Part shown: piece by piece, positions 20,126 through 31,256 of the stretch
How the letters are laid out: every line of letters starts with the position of its first letter
How positions within the stretch are numbered: position 1 is the stretch's first letter
Assembly (NCBI GenBank): GCA_963575745.1
Contig: CAUYUJ010019619.1
Location: 111,318 to 175,317 of the forward strand
Length of the DNA stretch: 64,000 nt
Reading direction: 5' to 3'
Source: Prorocentrum cordatum
Lineage: Eukaryota; Sar; Dinophyceae; Prorocentrales; Prorocentraceae
Notes under the pieces: model-generated
Seen by the model: only the letters and a program-made list of their open reading frames with translations
The model's database searches: none
What the model was told of the DNA's origin: nothing
Translations under genes and position numbers: made by a program

Positions 20126-21329
20126 TCCGACTACGGGCGCAGACTCGCTTACGTCAAGAAACATAATTCAAGAACACCGTACAGCAGATACCACAAAGTC
20201 CACGCGCGCGCCGCCGCGCTAAGGTCAGAATCCGCCAAAAACCCATGGCCTTTTGTTAACCGTATCCGGACATGGATAACTAATGGATTCAAAACGCATG
20301 CAGGAAAAAAGGAACCGTGATTCTGAGAGCGCGCACTCGTTGGAATCTCAAGAAGTGTTTGAAGAAAGCCGTCTGTTCTCAGCCTTTCTGTCAAGTAAGA
20401 CCGTCAGGACCGCTCGCGCGCGCATGTCGGCATAGCTTAACCACCACCGCGCGCCCACCAATTCTGTAAATGACGACCACCAGGGCCGCACGCGCATGTT
20501 CCACCCGCGCGGTTTGGGAGCATGTCTGGGTGCCGTGATATCTGTTGACGCACATTTTCTCACCATCTTCACCAACGCAATTGTTATCATCCTCGTCAGC
20601 GGCACCATTGCCATCGCCTGCACCATCAGCATCATCATTGTCATCATCACCACTGTCGGCATCGTCATTTCCGTCGTCATCGTCGACGTCGTCGCCGTTG
20701 CAAATGTCATCATGATTATGCGCCCGCCCTAATCATTGATTCGCATTGAAGTGCCCGCGCGCCCGCGCGGTTTTTGAGACGCGCTGGAAGGCTTCCATCG
20801 GTAAACGCCAACGCGGTCGCACTATTCGAGCCAAACTAGTTGGCCGACCTGCGCGTGAGCGGGCGCGCGCCAGTGCGGCCGCAGAGTTGCGCAAACTAAC
20901 TGCAGCCAGCTCAGATCGGCAGCCGCACTCGTAGCCGAAGAGGTTTTGCGAAGTCAGTTGTGGGTGGAAGGATGGGATGTTTCGTTTGCGCGAGAGCGCG
21001 AGCTGACGACTGCGATTTCGGGTGGCGAGTTGCAACGCGCAGCACGCAGCGTTCACCCCCAAGCTTGCGCCATACATCTGCCGCCGCAAACTTCCACCAC
21101 ATAGGTTGCGCCGCACACCTTGCAACGCATACATTGCCGCTGTCATGGTGCAGCAAATCGGGTGTACATCGGGACTTAAAAATAACCTTCGAGGTCCACG
21201 GTGGCAAACATATTCGTCTTTACTACCAACACCACAGCTTTCAACTGCACTACCACGACGGCCTCCGCTGCCAATACTACTCTTATGTTGCTTCCGCTGG
21301 CGAGCGTAATGTGTCCATTCTCTAGTCCT
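20126..21329. other. No confident gene
   Basis: An imperfect ATC/GTC triplet tract lies at about 20560-20715. Short open frames exist at 20960-21325 but show no family resemblance or consistent coding character. Confidence 0.35.
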
Positions 21330-21529
21330 TTCCCTTCTCATCCTCCTCGTCCTCCCGTTTGTCCCTCCTCGTCCTGATCCTCCCCCTCCTCCTCGTCCTC
21401 GTCCCCGCCCCTCCTGCCGCCCCCCTGGCCATGCCGAAGTCGCCCAAACGAGCCTCAGCGGGGACGAGATAGGAAAAGGAGGACGAGGAGGAAGAAGAGA
21501 AGGAGAAGGGGAAGGAGAGAAATGAAGTG

Positions 21530-21634
21530 GACAAGGAGGAGGAGACGGCGACGACGACGACGACGACGACGACCACGACAACGACACCGACGACGACGAC
21601 GACGCGACGACGACGAACGTCGGCGACGACGACC

Positions 21635-21680
<46 letters not shown>

Positions 21681-22075
21681 ACGAGGCGGCGACCGCCCCG
21701 TCGTCGCCCGGAGGAGACGCGGCGAGGCCGAGATCCTGCGGCTGCGGGAGGAGGCCTCGGCCCTGCGGGGCCACGTCGCCGGTCTCTTCGCGGAGCGGGC
21801 GGCCTCCGGCTACGCTGCCCGAGGCATCGCCGCGGCCGTCGTCGTCGTCTTCGACCGTCCTCGTTGTCCGTCGCCGCCGTCGTGGGGGTCGTCCTCGTCG
21901 TCGTCGCCGGCGCCGTCGCCGCCGCCGTCCTGGTCGACAAGGTCGTGGTCGTCGTCGCCGCCGCCGTTGTCGTCCCCACCATTGTCGACCGTCGTCGTAG
22001 TGGGCAGTGGTCGTCATCGGCGCCATTGTCGGTGTCTTCGTCGTTGTCGCCACTGCCGTCGTCGTCGCTGTCGCC
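21530..22075. repeat. (GAC)n and (CGT)n arrays facing each other
   Basis: GAC/CGA triplets fill 21535-21680 and CGTCGC-type triplets fill 21830-22075 on the same strand, giving two imperfectly complementary blocks around a GC-rich centre. Long Arg/Thr-rich frames here are repeat translations. Confidence 0.75.
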
Positions 22076-22099
22076 CTGGACGGAATAATTCGTAGAATA

Positions 22100-22250
22100 T
22101 GCATATGTGTGTACATGTATGTGTATATGCATATGTGTATGTATATGTGTATGTACAGGTACATGTATGTGTAAATGCATATGTGTCTAGTTGCAGACAA
22201 ATAAGGATATATATATATATACCTACACATAAAGAGAGAGAGAGAGAGAT
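22100..22250. repeat. ATGTGT-rich, (TA)n and (GA)n microsatellites
   Basis: TATGTGTATATGCATATG-type sequence (22100-22190), a short ATATAT run near 22210, then AGAGAGAG near 22235. Confidence 0.85.
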
Positions 22251-22504
22251 GCACCATTATTGATGTCGTCCTCTGTCCTGCGCTTGCCCACGATTGCCTC
22301 GTCTCTTCTCTCATGAGGCTACCGAATCGAGTGAATTGCCGGTTCAGCAGGCGACTGCCAGAATTGGTTGTTTCTCAGGGCAATTGGTGCGACAACGCTC
22401 ATGTGCCGCGTCATCAATTTCGCACTGAATGCCAGTACCTCTCGCATCGAGTCTCGGGAGAACCGTCTCACCTCTCCTTCTTTTACAGCCAGACCAAGGT
22501 ATAA

Positions 22505-22680
22505 GATCGAGGTCGGTTCGGAGAGGGGACCTTCGTGTTCTTCGTGTTTGCTAGATGTTCCTGTGCATCCTGGGGAGGGTACTTGTGGATGTTCTGTGTG
22601 TTCTGGCCGACGGAGGGTCTCATGGTCTTGACGGGTGTCTTTTTATCCTAGGTCCGACTGTATTGCCATCATCGTTACGA
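22505..22680 (+). repeat. Dispersed repeat, copy inverted at 40478-40622
   Basis: Contains TGCATCCTGGGGAGGGTAC, GTTCTGTGTGTTCTGGCCGA, GGAGGGTCTCATG and CCTAGGTCCGACTGTA. Each recurs in order, inverted and diverged, at 40622-40478. Both copies keep an open frame of the form MF-CILG-V--DVL--LAD-GS---GC---LGPTV. Confidence 0.7.
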
Positions 22681-22689
22681 GTGGCATTA

Positions 22690-22770
22690 TTCCTCTCCTT
22701 TTCCTCTTCCTCCTCCTCCTCCTCCTCCGCCTCCTCCTCCTCCTCCTCGCTCCCCCTCCTCCTCCTTCGC
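22690..22770. repeat. (TCC)n microsatellite
   Basis: TCC triplets with CTT and GCC interruptions. Confidence 0.9.
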
Positions 22771-22910
22771 TGTAGCATGATTCGGTGGGCCCAGAGGGCA
22801 CGCGCTGGAGGACGGAGGGCGAAGGCGCGGAGGAGGACGAGGGGCAGCCCGGATCTCCGTCGCCGTGATGTCCGAAAAGCAGCGTCGATCCCGAGAGGCA
22901 TGGACCCTGT

Positions 22911-23110
22911 TTCGGGGGCGGAAAAGAGGGGGGGGAAGACCAGGGGGGGGGGTGGCTATCATGGCGGGGGCCATGATATTTCCCCGGATTTCATGGCGCC
23001 TCTTCTTATTCCATTACGTTCCTGGCCCCCCCGCCGGGCCGCGCACATGCCGCCGGCCATGATTTGCACCCCCCTCTCTTGGACACCCCCCTCTTGGCCG
23101 CTCCCGACTT
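22911..23110 (+). mobile_element. MITE family 1, copy 1
   Basis: About 200 bases with terminal inverted repeats: TTTCGGGGGCGGAAAAGAGG at the left, and GTCGGGAGCGGCCAAGAGGG as the complement of the right end. Inside is ATCATGGCGGGGGCCATGAT. No coding capacity. It matches copies at 29145-29347 and 31612-31810. Confidence 0.7.
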
Positions 23111-23704
23111 TTCCCAGGGGCAACGATCGGGGGGATGCATCGGCCCTCTATCGCCCACTGATCGCCAGTAGGGGTCTGAGGGCCCCACCCCATCCAGGAG
23201 GGTGCGGGTTCGCCATCGGGGGCCCATCGCGGATCCCTCGGCGATGTGTCGCTGATTCCAGGTCGATGTCTCCCGACCTATCCACATCGCCCCCTATCCT
23301 TGCCCTTCACTTTCCCCGAGGCCAGTTCTGCCTCTCGAGCCGTGTCTTCCTGCGGCTTATCTGCACGGGTCTTGTAGGCCCTCCCCCACGTGGCGAGCGG
23401 GTGGACTGCCGGGTCTGGAATCGGGCGGGCGAGGTCGTCTCCCGACGTGTCCAGTGGCCTCCCATTGCCGTCCTTATCCGTGGCCTCCTGCCTCTATCCC
23501 TATCCCTTGTTATCTCTGTGCTATATTCCAACCCCTATCATTACCTCTACGACCACTATTCGGGTGATAAGCAGGTTGGGGGGTGGGGGGGAAGAACCAA
23601 CTGCTGGCAAATGCGATGGGTGTAATGATGACGCTGCTGGTGACGCGCCCTCGAGAGATCGACGAAGCGTGATGACGACGTTGCGGTGCGATGTAATGTA
23701 ACTA

Positions 23705-23895
23705 TTGTTTTCACTATGGATATCGCTTTCGATCTCACGATCGATCTACTGCCGATATCACTATCGATTCCTTTATCGATCTCACTATCGATCTCACAAC
23801 CAAAGAAGTCACAATCAACCTCACTTTCGACCTCACTTTTGATCTCACGATCCATCCTGCTCTAGCGATCTCACTATCGATTTCACTATCGATAC
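23705..23895. repeat. GATCTCACTATC short tandem repeat
   Basis: 12-base units of TCGATCTCACTA type, the same motif that fills the centre of the elements at 54272-54836 and 60372-60890. Confidence 0.75.
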
Positions 23896-24079
23896 CAAGG
23901 CGGAGCACCCCCGGCCACCGCCCGCCCACCGCCGACGGAACATCGACGGGACACCGACGGGACGCCAACGGGACACACACCACGGCGCGACAACCCGTGC
24001 CACCGCGCGCCCACCCGGGGCGGAGGGGCGGTCCATTGCATCCGAATCGCCCTAACGACGGCAGGGTCATTCCTCTCGA

Positions 24080-24200
24080 GCGCCCGCGCAGCTTCGCCTC
24101 GTCCACACGCACGACACGAACACGAAACCGAAGCCCATGCCCCCGTGGGGGGGGGGGCTCTCCGTTCCACTGCGATCTCACCCCCCCCCCACACCTCCGA
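24080..24200 (+). repeat. Dispersed repeat, second copy
   Basis: Counterpart of 20028-20125, with a longer G run before CTCTCCGTTCCACTGCGATC. Confidence 0.75.
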
Positions 24201-24664
24201 TATCCGTACATCCCTTGCCCGACCCCTATCCCTCATCCCGATCCCGCCATCGTGGCTCCCCGTCGTGGCACCCCATCGTGACCCCCATCGCGGCCCCCCC
24301 AATCGTACCTGAATGAAGCTCTTCGGGCTCTTGTGCCGCAAGGGTGTCGTTCTGTCACGGGCCCTGGGACCCCGCGAGAGCCCACGGGGGCAGGAGATGC
24401 CCAGAGGCTTCACACCGTGGTTGTCTCGGGACGAGCGAGGCCCCGAGATCCGACCCTGCGAACAAAAAGCAGCATCGCGGAACATGTGATCGTTTTCTTA
24501 CTCATTGTCTTGCCGATCGGCGCGGGCCCTCGCACCCCGCCCCCCCTGCCCTCATGGAGTAGATCCTGGCTGTTTTGTTGGCGCCTGCTTCGAGCAGGTG
24601 GGGCCTCCCCCATCAGACGCACGGCTGCAGACAGTCGCGCTGAGCAGATCCAGACCCCCCCTTC

Positions 24665-25010
24665 CCCCCCCTTTCCGCCCAGTGTCGAAACGCCGAAGAA
24701 GCACCACGCTCACAGTCACGACCGAAACCGAAGCCCCAGGCCCCATCTTTCTGCTGCACTGTGCAAGCTGGATCGGTCTGCGATGGTCCCCGATCCAGGA
24801 GCGATTCAGGAGGGAAAAAAACACAGACACAATTAATCGTCGATTCCCCCCCTTTCCGTCCAATGGTCGAACCGCCGAACAAGCACCACGCTCACAGCCA
24901 CGACCGAAGCCCCGGGCCCCACCTTTCTGCTGCACTGTGCAGGCTGGATCGGTCTGTGATGGTTCAGGAGGGTAAAAAAAGCACAGACACAATTAATCGT
25001 CGATTCTTTA
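24665..25010. repeat. Tandem duplication, two units of about 170-180 bp
   Basis: Both units contain CCTTTCCG, GAAGCACCACGCTCACAG or close variants, TTTCTGCTGCACTGTGCA, GCTGGATCGGTCTG and an ACAGACACAATTAATCGTCG end. The second unit runs straight into a full copy of the ATATGGG-type dispersed repeat. Confidence 0.8.
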
Positions 25011-25132
25011 GAAAATATGCGGAAATATGCGAAGTGGAGGGGAAGACAGAAACCCCGAAAATATGGGAAAATGTGGGGAATCCTTTTATTTGCGTGTATT
25101 TACTTGTGTGTCCTATAGGGGGCCCTTCCATG
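24965..25132 (+). repeat. ATATGGG-type dispersed repeat, copy 1
   Basis: Structure: CAGGAGGG, A-run, ACAGACACAATTAATCGTCG, several AAATATGGGAA blocks, GAAGACAGAAACCC, then GGGGAATCCTTTTATTTG and GTGTGTCC. The arms GATTC.. and ..GGGGAATC are partly inverted. Other copies lie at 25228, 37587, 48106 and a right end at 49163. Confidence 0.75.
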
Positions 25133-25227
25133 GTCCCCGGGGCCGGACCCTGGGCGAAGGCACGCCGGGCGTGAGGGGCAGCGCCCGGGCCTCGGGGTTG
25201 TGGAGGGGGGCGAGGAGCAGATTCAGG

Positions 25228-25395
25228 AGGGGGAAACAACACACAGACACAAGTGATCGTCGATTCCCCAGGAAATGCGAGGAAATATGGGAAGCGGGGG
25301 GGGGGGAAGACAGAAACTCAGAACATATGGGAAACTGTGGGGAATCTTTTTTTTGTGTATTTTCTCGTGTGTGTCCCAGGGCTCCTTCACAGATG
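25228..25395 (+). repeat. ATATGGG-type dispersed repeat, copy 2
   Basis: Begins AACACACAGACACAAGTGAT, continues CGATTCCCCAGGAAAT and ends GTGTGTCCCAGGGCTCCTTC. Confidence 0.8.
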
Positions 25396-25540
25396 GACGA
25401 GGAGGAGCCGCCCAGGAGGTCGGGGGAGGAGGAAGAGCCGTGTTGCCGGGGCTCTGGCGATCGCTCAGCACGTGGGGGCCTAGATCGGGCTGCGAATCCC
25501 TAGGAGGAAGAGCCGCCGCCCATGGAGGACGGCTAGGAGG

Positions 25541-25544
25541 AGGA

Positions 25545-25616
<72 letters not shown>

Positions 25617-26099
25617 ATGATGATGATTGATGATGATGCTGATGCTGATGCTGATGCTGATGCTGATGCTGATGCTGATGATGCTGATGCTGATGATGAT
25701 GATGATGATGATGATGGTGATGATGGTGATGATGATGATGGTGATGATGGTGATGTGGTGATGATGGTGATGATGGGTGATGATGGTGATGATGGTGATG
25801 ATGGTGATGATGGTGATGATGGTGATGATGGGATGGTGATGATGTGGTGGATGGGATGATGGTGATGGTGATGGTGATGGTGATGGTGATAGGTGATGGT
25901 GGTGATGATGATGATGGTGGTGATGGGATGGTGATGGTGATGGTGATGGTGATGGTGATGGTGATGGTGATGGTGATAACGATGCTGATGTTGATGATGT
26001 TGATGATGTTGATTGTGATAATGATGATCATGATGAGGATGAGGATGGTGATGCTGATGCTGATGCTAATGCTGATGCTGATGCTGGTGATGGTGGTGG

Positions 26100-26136
<37 letters not shown>

Positions 26137-26185
26137 AATGATGGTGGTGGTGACGGTGATGGTGATGGTGGTGATAATACTGATG
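25541..26185. repeat. (GAT)n microsatellite
   Basis: About 640 bases of GAT/ATG triplets with GCT and GGT variants. Most other such tracts in the window show ATC on the plus strand, so this one is reversed. Confidence 0.95.
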
Positions 26186-26206
26186 ATGGAGATGAGGAAG
26201 AGAAGG

Positions 26207-26280
26207 CGAAGGAGGACGAGGAGGAGGAGGAAGAGAAGGCGAAGGAGGAGGAGGAGGAGGAGGAGGAGGAGGAGGAGAGG
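26207..26280. repeat. (GGA)n microsatellite
   Basis: GGA/GAG triplets with GAAGGC interruptions, directly after the GAT array. Confidence 0.9.
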
Positions 26281-26599
26281 GCCCAGGCCGGGTCGCGGGA
26301 GGAAGTGGGCGAGGCCAAGACACGCGACGCCTTGACGTTGCCAATGCGGGGTCCCTGGAAGTCTCGACCTTCCCCCGGGGCTGGCTTTTCATTGTGAGCC
26401 GGCTCTTCACGGTGTCGGGCGCCCGCGAGGCCCCCCACAGCTGAGCGACACGAAAAAACGGGGTCGAAGCGGCCCGCGTAAGGTCGCGCGTAAGCGCTTT
26501 CGTCTTCAATGCAGCACGCCGCGCCGACAGCCCGCGTAAGCCACCGCGTCAGGTCGCCACGTAATCGCGCGCAAGACCCGTTTTGGATCGTCGCTCAGC

Positions 26600-26893
26600 T
26601 CTGAATTGGTCAAAAGCCTCTGGCAGTGATTTGGTTCATGGCGCGAGCATGTCCTGGAGGAGCAGACGGAATGGCGCGAGGCGGGCAGCGGCGCAGCAGA
26701 CGACGACGACGACGACGACGACGGCGACGAGGAGCCCCCCAGCCGCCTCGGAAGGTGCGGGGCGGCGCGAGGGAGCGTCGTGGCTGCGCGTGTGGAGGTT
26801 GGCCTCGCTCCAGCAGGCGGCGAGCCGCGAGCGCGACCTGCGGCGCGATGCGCAGGAGGCCCTGGCAGCGTGCGGGCAGGACCCTCGCCGTCT
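26600..26893 (+). other. Possible exon before a (TCC)n tract
   Basis: The plus frame ends in WRLASLQQAASRERDLRRDA and QEALAACGQDPRR, helical and unlike the flanking repeats, then meets (TCC)n. It could be an exon of a gene whose introns hold the TCC tracts. A (GAC)n run near 26700 precedes it. No family recognised. Confidence 0.25.
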
Positions 26894-27294
26894 CCCTCGT
26901 CCTCCTCCTCCTCCTCCTCCTCCTCCTCCTCCTCCTACTCCTTCTCCTCCTCCTCCTCCTCCTCTTCCGCCTCGTCCTCCTCCTCCTCCTCCTCCTCGTC
27001 CTTTCCTCCTCCTCCTCCTCCTCCTCCTCCTCCTCCTCCTCCTCCCCTGCTCCTCCTCCTCCTTCTCCTCCTCCTCCCCCCTCCTCCTGACACCCCCGGA
27101 CCCCCTTCTCCTCGTCCTCCTCCTCCTTCTCCCTCCTCTCCTCTCCTCCTCCTCTTCTCCTCCTCCTCTCCTCCTTCGCCTCGTCCTCCTCCTCGTCCTT
27201 CTCCTCCTCCTCTCCTCCTCCTCCTCCACTCCTCCTCCTCCTCCTCCTCCTCCTCCTCCTCCTCCTCCTCCTCCTCCTCCTCCTCCTCCCTCGC
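26894..27294. repeat. (TCC)n microsatellite
   Basis: Nearly 400 bases of TCC triplets, including one GACACCCCCGGACCCCCT interruption. Confidence 0.95.
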
Positions 27295-27435
27295 TGTCTG
27301 TGCCGCCGCCGCTGCTGTCGGCTGCCGCCGTTCCTCTCGTTTCGTCTTCCTCCATCCGCGCGGCGGATCAGGAGAGGTGCTGCAAGCTGCAGGCCTTGTG
27401 AGCAGTGGAAGAAGACGGCTTGGTACGCTGGACTC

Positions 27436-28101
27436 CTCCTCCTCCTCCTCCTCCTCCTCCTCCTCCCCTCTCCTCCTCCTCCTCTCCTCCCCTCCTCCTC
27501 CTCTCCCCCTCCCTCCCCTCACCCAGACCTCCTCTCCTCCTCCTCCTCTCCTCCTTCCCTCCTCCTCCTCCTCTCCTCCTCCTCCTCTTCCTCCTCCCTC
27601 CTCCTCCTCCTCCTCCTCCTCGCCTCGTCCTCCCTCGTCCTTCTCTTTTCTTCCTCCTCCTCCTCCTCCTCCTCCTACCTCCTCCTCCTCCCTCCTCCTC
27701 TCCTCCTCCTACTCCTCCTCCTCCTCCTCCTGACACCCAGACCCCCTCTCTCCCCTCTCCTCCCTTCTCCCCTCCTCTTCGTCCTCCTCCTCTCCTCTCC
27801 TCCTCCTCCGCCTCGTTCCTCCTCCTCGTCCTTTTCCTCCTCCTCCTCCTCTCCTCCTCCTCCCCCTTTCCTCCTCCTCCTCCTCCTCCTCCCCCCTCTC
27901 CTCCTCCTCCTCCTCCTCCTCTCCTCCTCCTCCTCCTCTTCTCCTCCTCCTCCTCCTCCTCCTCCTCTCCTCCCTGACACCCAGACCCCCTCTCCTCCTC
28001 CTCCTCCTCCTCCTCCTCCTCCTCCCTCCTCCTCCTCCTCCGACTCCTCCTCTCCTCTCCTCCTCCTCCTCCTCCTCATCTTCCCGTCCTCCTCCTCCTC
28101 C

Positions 28102-28134
<33 letters not shown>

Positions 28135-28190
28135 TCGTCCTCCTCCTCCTCCTCGTCCTCCTCCTCGTCGTCCTCCTCCTCCTCTTTCTC
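27436..28190. repeat. (TCC)n microsatellite with repeated GACACCCAGACC inserts
   Basis: About 750 bases of TCC triplets. The insert TGACACCCAGACCCCCTCTC appears at about 27731 and 27974, and a variant lies in the preceding tract, so the array has a higher-order unit. Confidence 0.95.
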
Positions 28191-28221
28191 TTCCGCCCCT
28201 CCCCCCCCCGCCCTCCCCTGT

Positions 28222-28310
28222 GCCAGAGCGGGGACAGATACAGATACCGCTGCTCGTCCTGGAGAGCTTTCGCCGCCACGGCTGGATTCGCCGCGACATC
28301 ATGCTAAATT
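28222..28310 (+). repeat. Intron-type dispersed repeat, copy 2
   Basis: CAGATACAGATACCGCTGCT, CGTCCTGGAGAGC and CGCCGCCACGGCTGGATTCG directly follow a long (TCC)n tract. Matches 30612-30500 (reverse) and 32727-32872. Confidence 0.75.
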
Positions 28311-28394
28311 CCGCTGCCGCCGCCTCACTCCCCAGAACCCCTTTCGTCGTGAAAGGTTACGGCAGCAAGGGTCTGGCCGTTTGCGCGCTCTGGG

Positions 28395-28445
28395 CTCCTT
28401 CGGCAGGACCCCCAGGGCAGTCAACAAGCGACTCGGGATGACAAG
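28395..28445 (+). repeat. Dispersed CCGTCA-GACTC motif, copy 3
   Basis: CCCCAGGGCAGTCAACAAGC followed by GACTCGGGATGA. Confidence 0.4.
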
Positions 28446-29144
28446 CCGGCCCCAGAAGAGTGTCCCTCGTTCGGCGTGGTCCCCTCTTGACTCGGCATCG
28501 CTCGGACGTGTGCAGTTTTCCTTCGTCGAGGACCATCGAGGAGCATCCTTGATCTTTTGGCGAAAAAACCACGCACGAAATCGAACAAAAAAACACAGGG
28601 AATGGACGTCCGAGCGATGGCCAGTTGAAGCCCTCTTGGAGCTACCCCATGCCTGGGTTTCAGCCCATCGGAAGCGAAAAGACGACGGAGCCACGAACAC
28701 ATGAAACATGGCAGGTTGTTGTAGGACGTTGGCCTCCTGGGGGGGCATCCTTGTTGGGCCTCCTGTTGGCCTCCTCGGGGCAGGTTCTTGCGCAGGCTGT
28801 TGTAGGATATAGCCTTTCCCGGTCCGCCAGGAGGTACGCCCGCGAGGCCAGGATGGTCGAGGCGGCAATCTCGTGAAAGTGCGTGCGCCCGCGAGGTCAG
28901 GATGCTTGAGGCGGCAATCTCGCGAAAGCAAGTAAGAGAAAGATCCTTGATGGGGGGCCTCCTCCACGGCCACTCGGAGCCGCTCTGGCGCGCGGCCGTG
29001 AAACTTCCAGGAGGCATGCTGGCGGCCACCCGTTCGGTCTGGGAGGGCCCTGCGGCCCGTGCGTCATGACGGCGGCCGCGCCGCTGCTTCTCGGATCCGC
29101 TCCCGCGAGTCCTGGCTTTTGAGAACGCAAAAACCAGGTTTGCA
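28446..29144. other. No gene recognised
   Basis: Open frames on both strands but none convincing. A 46-49 bp tandem duplication lies at 28834-28930 (CGCCCGCGAGG, AGGCGGCAATCTCG, GAAAG in each unit). Confidence 0.35.
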
Positions 29145-29347
29145 AATTTCGGGGGCGGCAAAGAGGGGGGTGATGACTAGGGGGGGGGATATCATGGCGG
29201 GGGCCATGATATTTCCCCAGATCTCAGGGCGCCTCTTCTTATTCCAGGACGTCCCCAGCCCCCCCCCTTGGGCCGCGCACGTGCCGCCGGTCATGATTTG
29301 CGCCCCCCCTTCTTGGACGCCCCCCTCTTGGCCGCCCCCGAAAATTT
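29145..29347 (+). mobile_element. MITE family 1, copy 2 (best preserved)
   Basis: 203 bases. The left end AAATTTCGGGGGCGGCAAAG and the complement of the right end AAATTTTCGGGGGCGGCCAA form terminal inverted repeats of nearly 30 bases that continue AGAGGGGGG. The centre holds ATCATGGCGGGGGCCATGAT. It has no coding capacity. The AAATTT flanks are palindromic, so a target-site duplication cannot be separated from the inverted repeat. Confidence 0.75.
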
Positions 29348-30149
29348 AAAAAACAATGAACTCAAACACCATATTTTTATTCACAAAACAGCATCCCGCC
29401 GCAGACTTGACCGGGGCTTGCCCAGGCCACCTTCCCTCTGGCAACCTCCGCGGGGGCCGCCACGCGCACGCAAGGTGCGGTGGAGACCCGTGCCAAGAAA
29501 CACCTTGCTTGTCTCCAGGGTGCCCTGGGTGTCTTGGGTTTCGATGGTTTTGCGATGGAAAGCATGACGCTCCCACACCAAAAATCGATGGACGTCCTGG
29601 GGTCTCGGGGTTGGGTTCCTCGTGGAGGGTCTCGTGTGGTCGGGCCCCCACTGCACACAGTGCAGACCGCCAGGGCCCTCGCTCTGGAGCCTCCAGCACG
29701 CCCTCGGCCCGGCGGGCCGGCCGGCCCGGAGTGCCTTGCGAGGGAGTCTTCGGAGGCATCTCCGCGGCGCGACGCCATCGGAGGTGCCGAGCTGCACCGC
29801 TTGCCGCGCCGTGGCCCGCACAGCGTGCCTCGGGCGGGCGGCCGCGGCAGACATCCCGCGCGCGGGGCCGCCGCCCGGGGCGCCGGGCCGTGCCCCCGGG
29901 GGGTGCCGCGCCGCGCCGCGGCGTGGCGCGCGCGCGGGTCTGCTGTCGGGGGCGGGGGCCTCTCGGCGACCATAGCCCTGCAGGCGCGGTGGCGTCGCGG
30001 GGTGGGCCCGCCCGTGGCCCCCCCGGGGCTGCGCGGGGGTCTCCCCTCTGCGCGGTGGCGTCGCGGGGCCCTGCTCGTCTCCAGAGGGCTTGGCCGCCGG
30101 GAGGCCTCTCGGATGGGGGCCGAGCGGCGAAGGGTCAGAGGGCGGCGCC
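29348..30149. other. GC-rich stretch without a confident gene
   Basis: Several long frames on both strands, all of biased GC-rich composition (Arg, Pro, Gly, Ala). I could not select one as coding. Confidence 0.3.
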
Positions 30150-30290
30150 GCCTCGCCGATGCATCGCCGATGCGGCTCGATGCGGAGCAAGATTGGTTCC
30201 ACGCCGACGGCGCCCATGCATCGGCGACGTATTGGCGATGTGGCGCGGTCCTCCGACCCCGTCTTATCACTCAGACCGTATGTAAGAGGC
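30150..30290 (+). repeat. GATGCATCGGCGATG dispersed repeat, copy 1
   Basis: GCCGATGCATCGCCGATGCG, GCTCGATGCGGAGC and GGCGCGGTCCTCCGACCCCG in order. Copies also at 38420, 40645 and 49880, all plus strand and rich in self-complementary GATGCATC. Confidence 0.7.
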
Positions 30291-30499
30291 CTCTCGACAA
30301 GCAGCAACCCCTCACACCCGCCGATACGACCTATCAATCCGTGGCCCCAGAGGTCCCGACCGCTTCCACAATGAGTAGGTTTTCGCCCCAGGTCCACACG
30401 GGGTGGCCGCCCTGCCCGCTGACTGGCCCCCGAGGGCTGAAATCGGGGAAAGACCGCTTGTTGAAAAATCACATCATCTGAGATCTGGGTACCGAGCCT

Positions 30500-30612
30500 C
30501 CCCAGACCTCTCCCGGGGCGCGTTCTGGCCAATGGTTTCGCGGCGAGTCCAGCCGTGGCGACGACGGTTCTCCAGGACGAGCAGCGGCATCCGTATCTGC
30601 TTCCCCTCTGGG
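30500..30612 (-). repeat. Intron-type dispersed repeat, copy 3 (reverse)
   Basis: On the minus strand: GCAGATACGGATGCCGCTGC, TCGTCCTGGAGAACC, CGCCACGGCTGGACTCGCCG, GAACGCGCCCCGGGAGAGG. It lies just beyond a (GGA)n tract, i.e. TCC on its own strand, as in copy 2. Confidence 0.75.
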
Positions 30613-30617
30613 ACGGG

Positions 30618-30768
30618 GAGGGAGGGGAAGGAGGAGGGGAGAAGGAGGAGGAGAAGGAGGAGGAGGAGGAGGAGGGGGGTCTGGGTGTCAGGGGAGGGAG
30701 GGGGGGGAGGAGGCGGAGGAGGAGGAGGAGGAGGAGGAGGAGGAGGAAGAGGAGGAGGAAACCACGCT
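30618..30768. repeat. (GGA)n microsatellite
   Basis: GGA/GAG triplets with one GGGGGTCTGGGTGTCAGGGG insert, the complement of the insert seen in the TCC array at 27.4-28.2 kb. Confidence 0.9.
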
Positions 30769-30900
30769 GGTCCAAAAAGACAAATATAGTCTGTAGTCGG
30801 AGATCTGGGGCCGTTGCCGACTTTGGGTCTCGAGCTGCGGACCCACGAAGCGTGCGGGAAGGAGCCCCGCCGCTCCGTTGCGGCATGGGCCGCGGCCGCG

Positions 30901-30985
30901 ATGGCCAGCAGAGCCGCGGCGGGACTGCTGGTGGCCGCGCTGGCCGCCGCGGCCGCCGAGGGCTTGGGCGCTAAGGCGACCAGAG
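30901..30985 (+). CDS. Signal-peptide exon (5' end of a candidate secretory or membrane protein)
   Basis: From the ATG at 30901 the frame reads MASRAAAGLLVAALAAAAAE then GLGAKATR before entering (GAG)n. A short basic start, a hydrophobic Leu/Ala/Val core and small residues before the break make a good signal peptide. Downstream plus-strand fragments carry N-glycosylation sequons, coiled coils, membrane segments and a C2 domain, so this may be the first exon of the 32480-34447 gene. No consensus GT donor is visible at its end; the boundary is unknown. Confidence 0.35.
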
Positions 30986-31256
30986 AGGAGGAGGAGGAGG
31001 AGGAGGAGGAGGAGGAGGAGGAGGAGGAGGAGGAGGACGAGAGGAGGACGACGAGGAGGACGACGAGGAGGACGACGAGGAAGAGGGGCGGATGCGGAGG
31101 AGGAGGAGGAGGAGGAGGAGGAGGAGGAGGAGGCAGAGCGGCGGAGGAGCAGGAGGCGGAGGAGGAGGAGGGGAGGAGGAGGAGGCGGAGGAGGAGGAGG
31201 AGGCAGAGGAGGAGGAGGCAGAGGAGGAGGAGGAGGAGGAGGAGGAGGAGGAGGAG
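30985..31256. repeat. (GGA)n microsatellite
   Basis: GAG/GGA triplets with GACGAG and GGCAGA variants. It probably lies between coding pieces. Confidence 0.95.

Larger units (their letters stand above)
23111..24660. other. Gene-free region
   Basis: GC-rich sequence with no convincing coding frame. It includes short GATCGAT tandem repeats and the second copy of the 20028 dispersed repeat. Confidence 0.35.
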
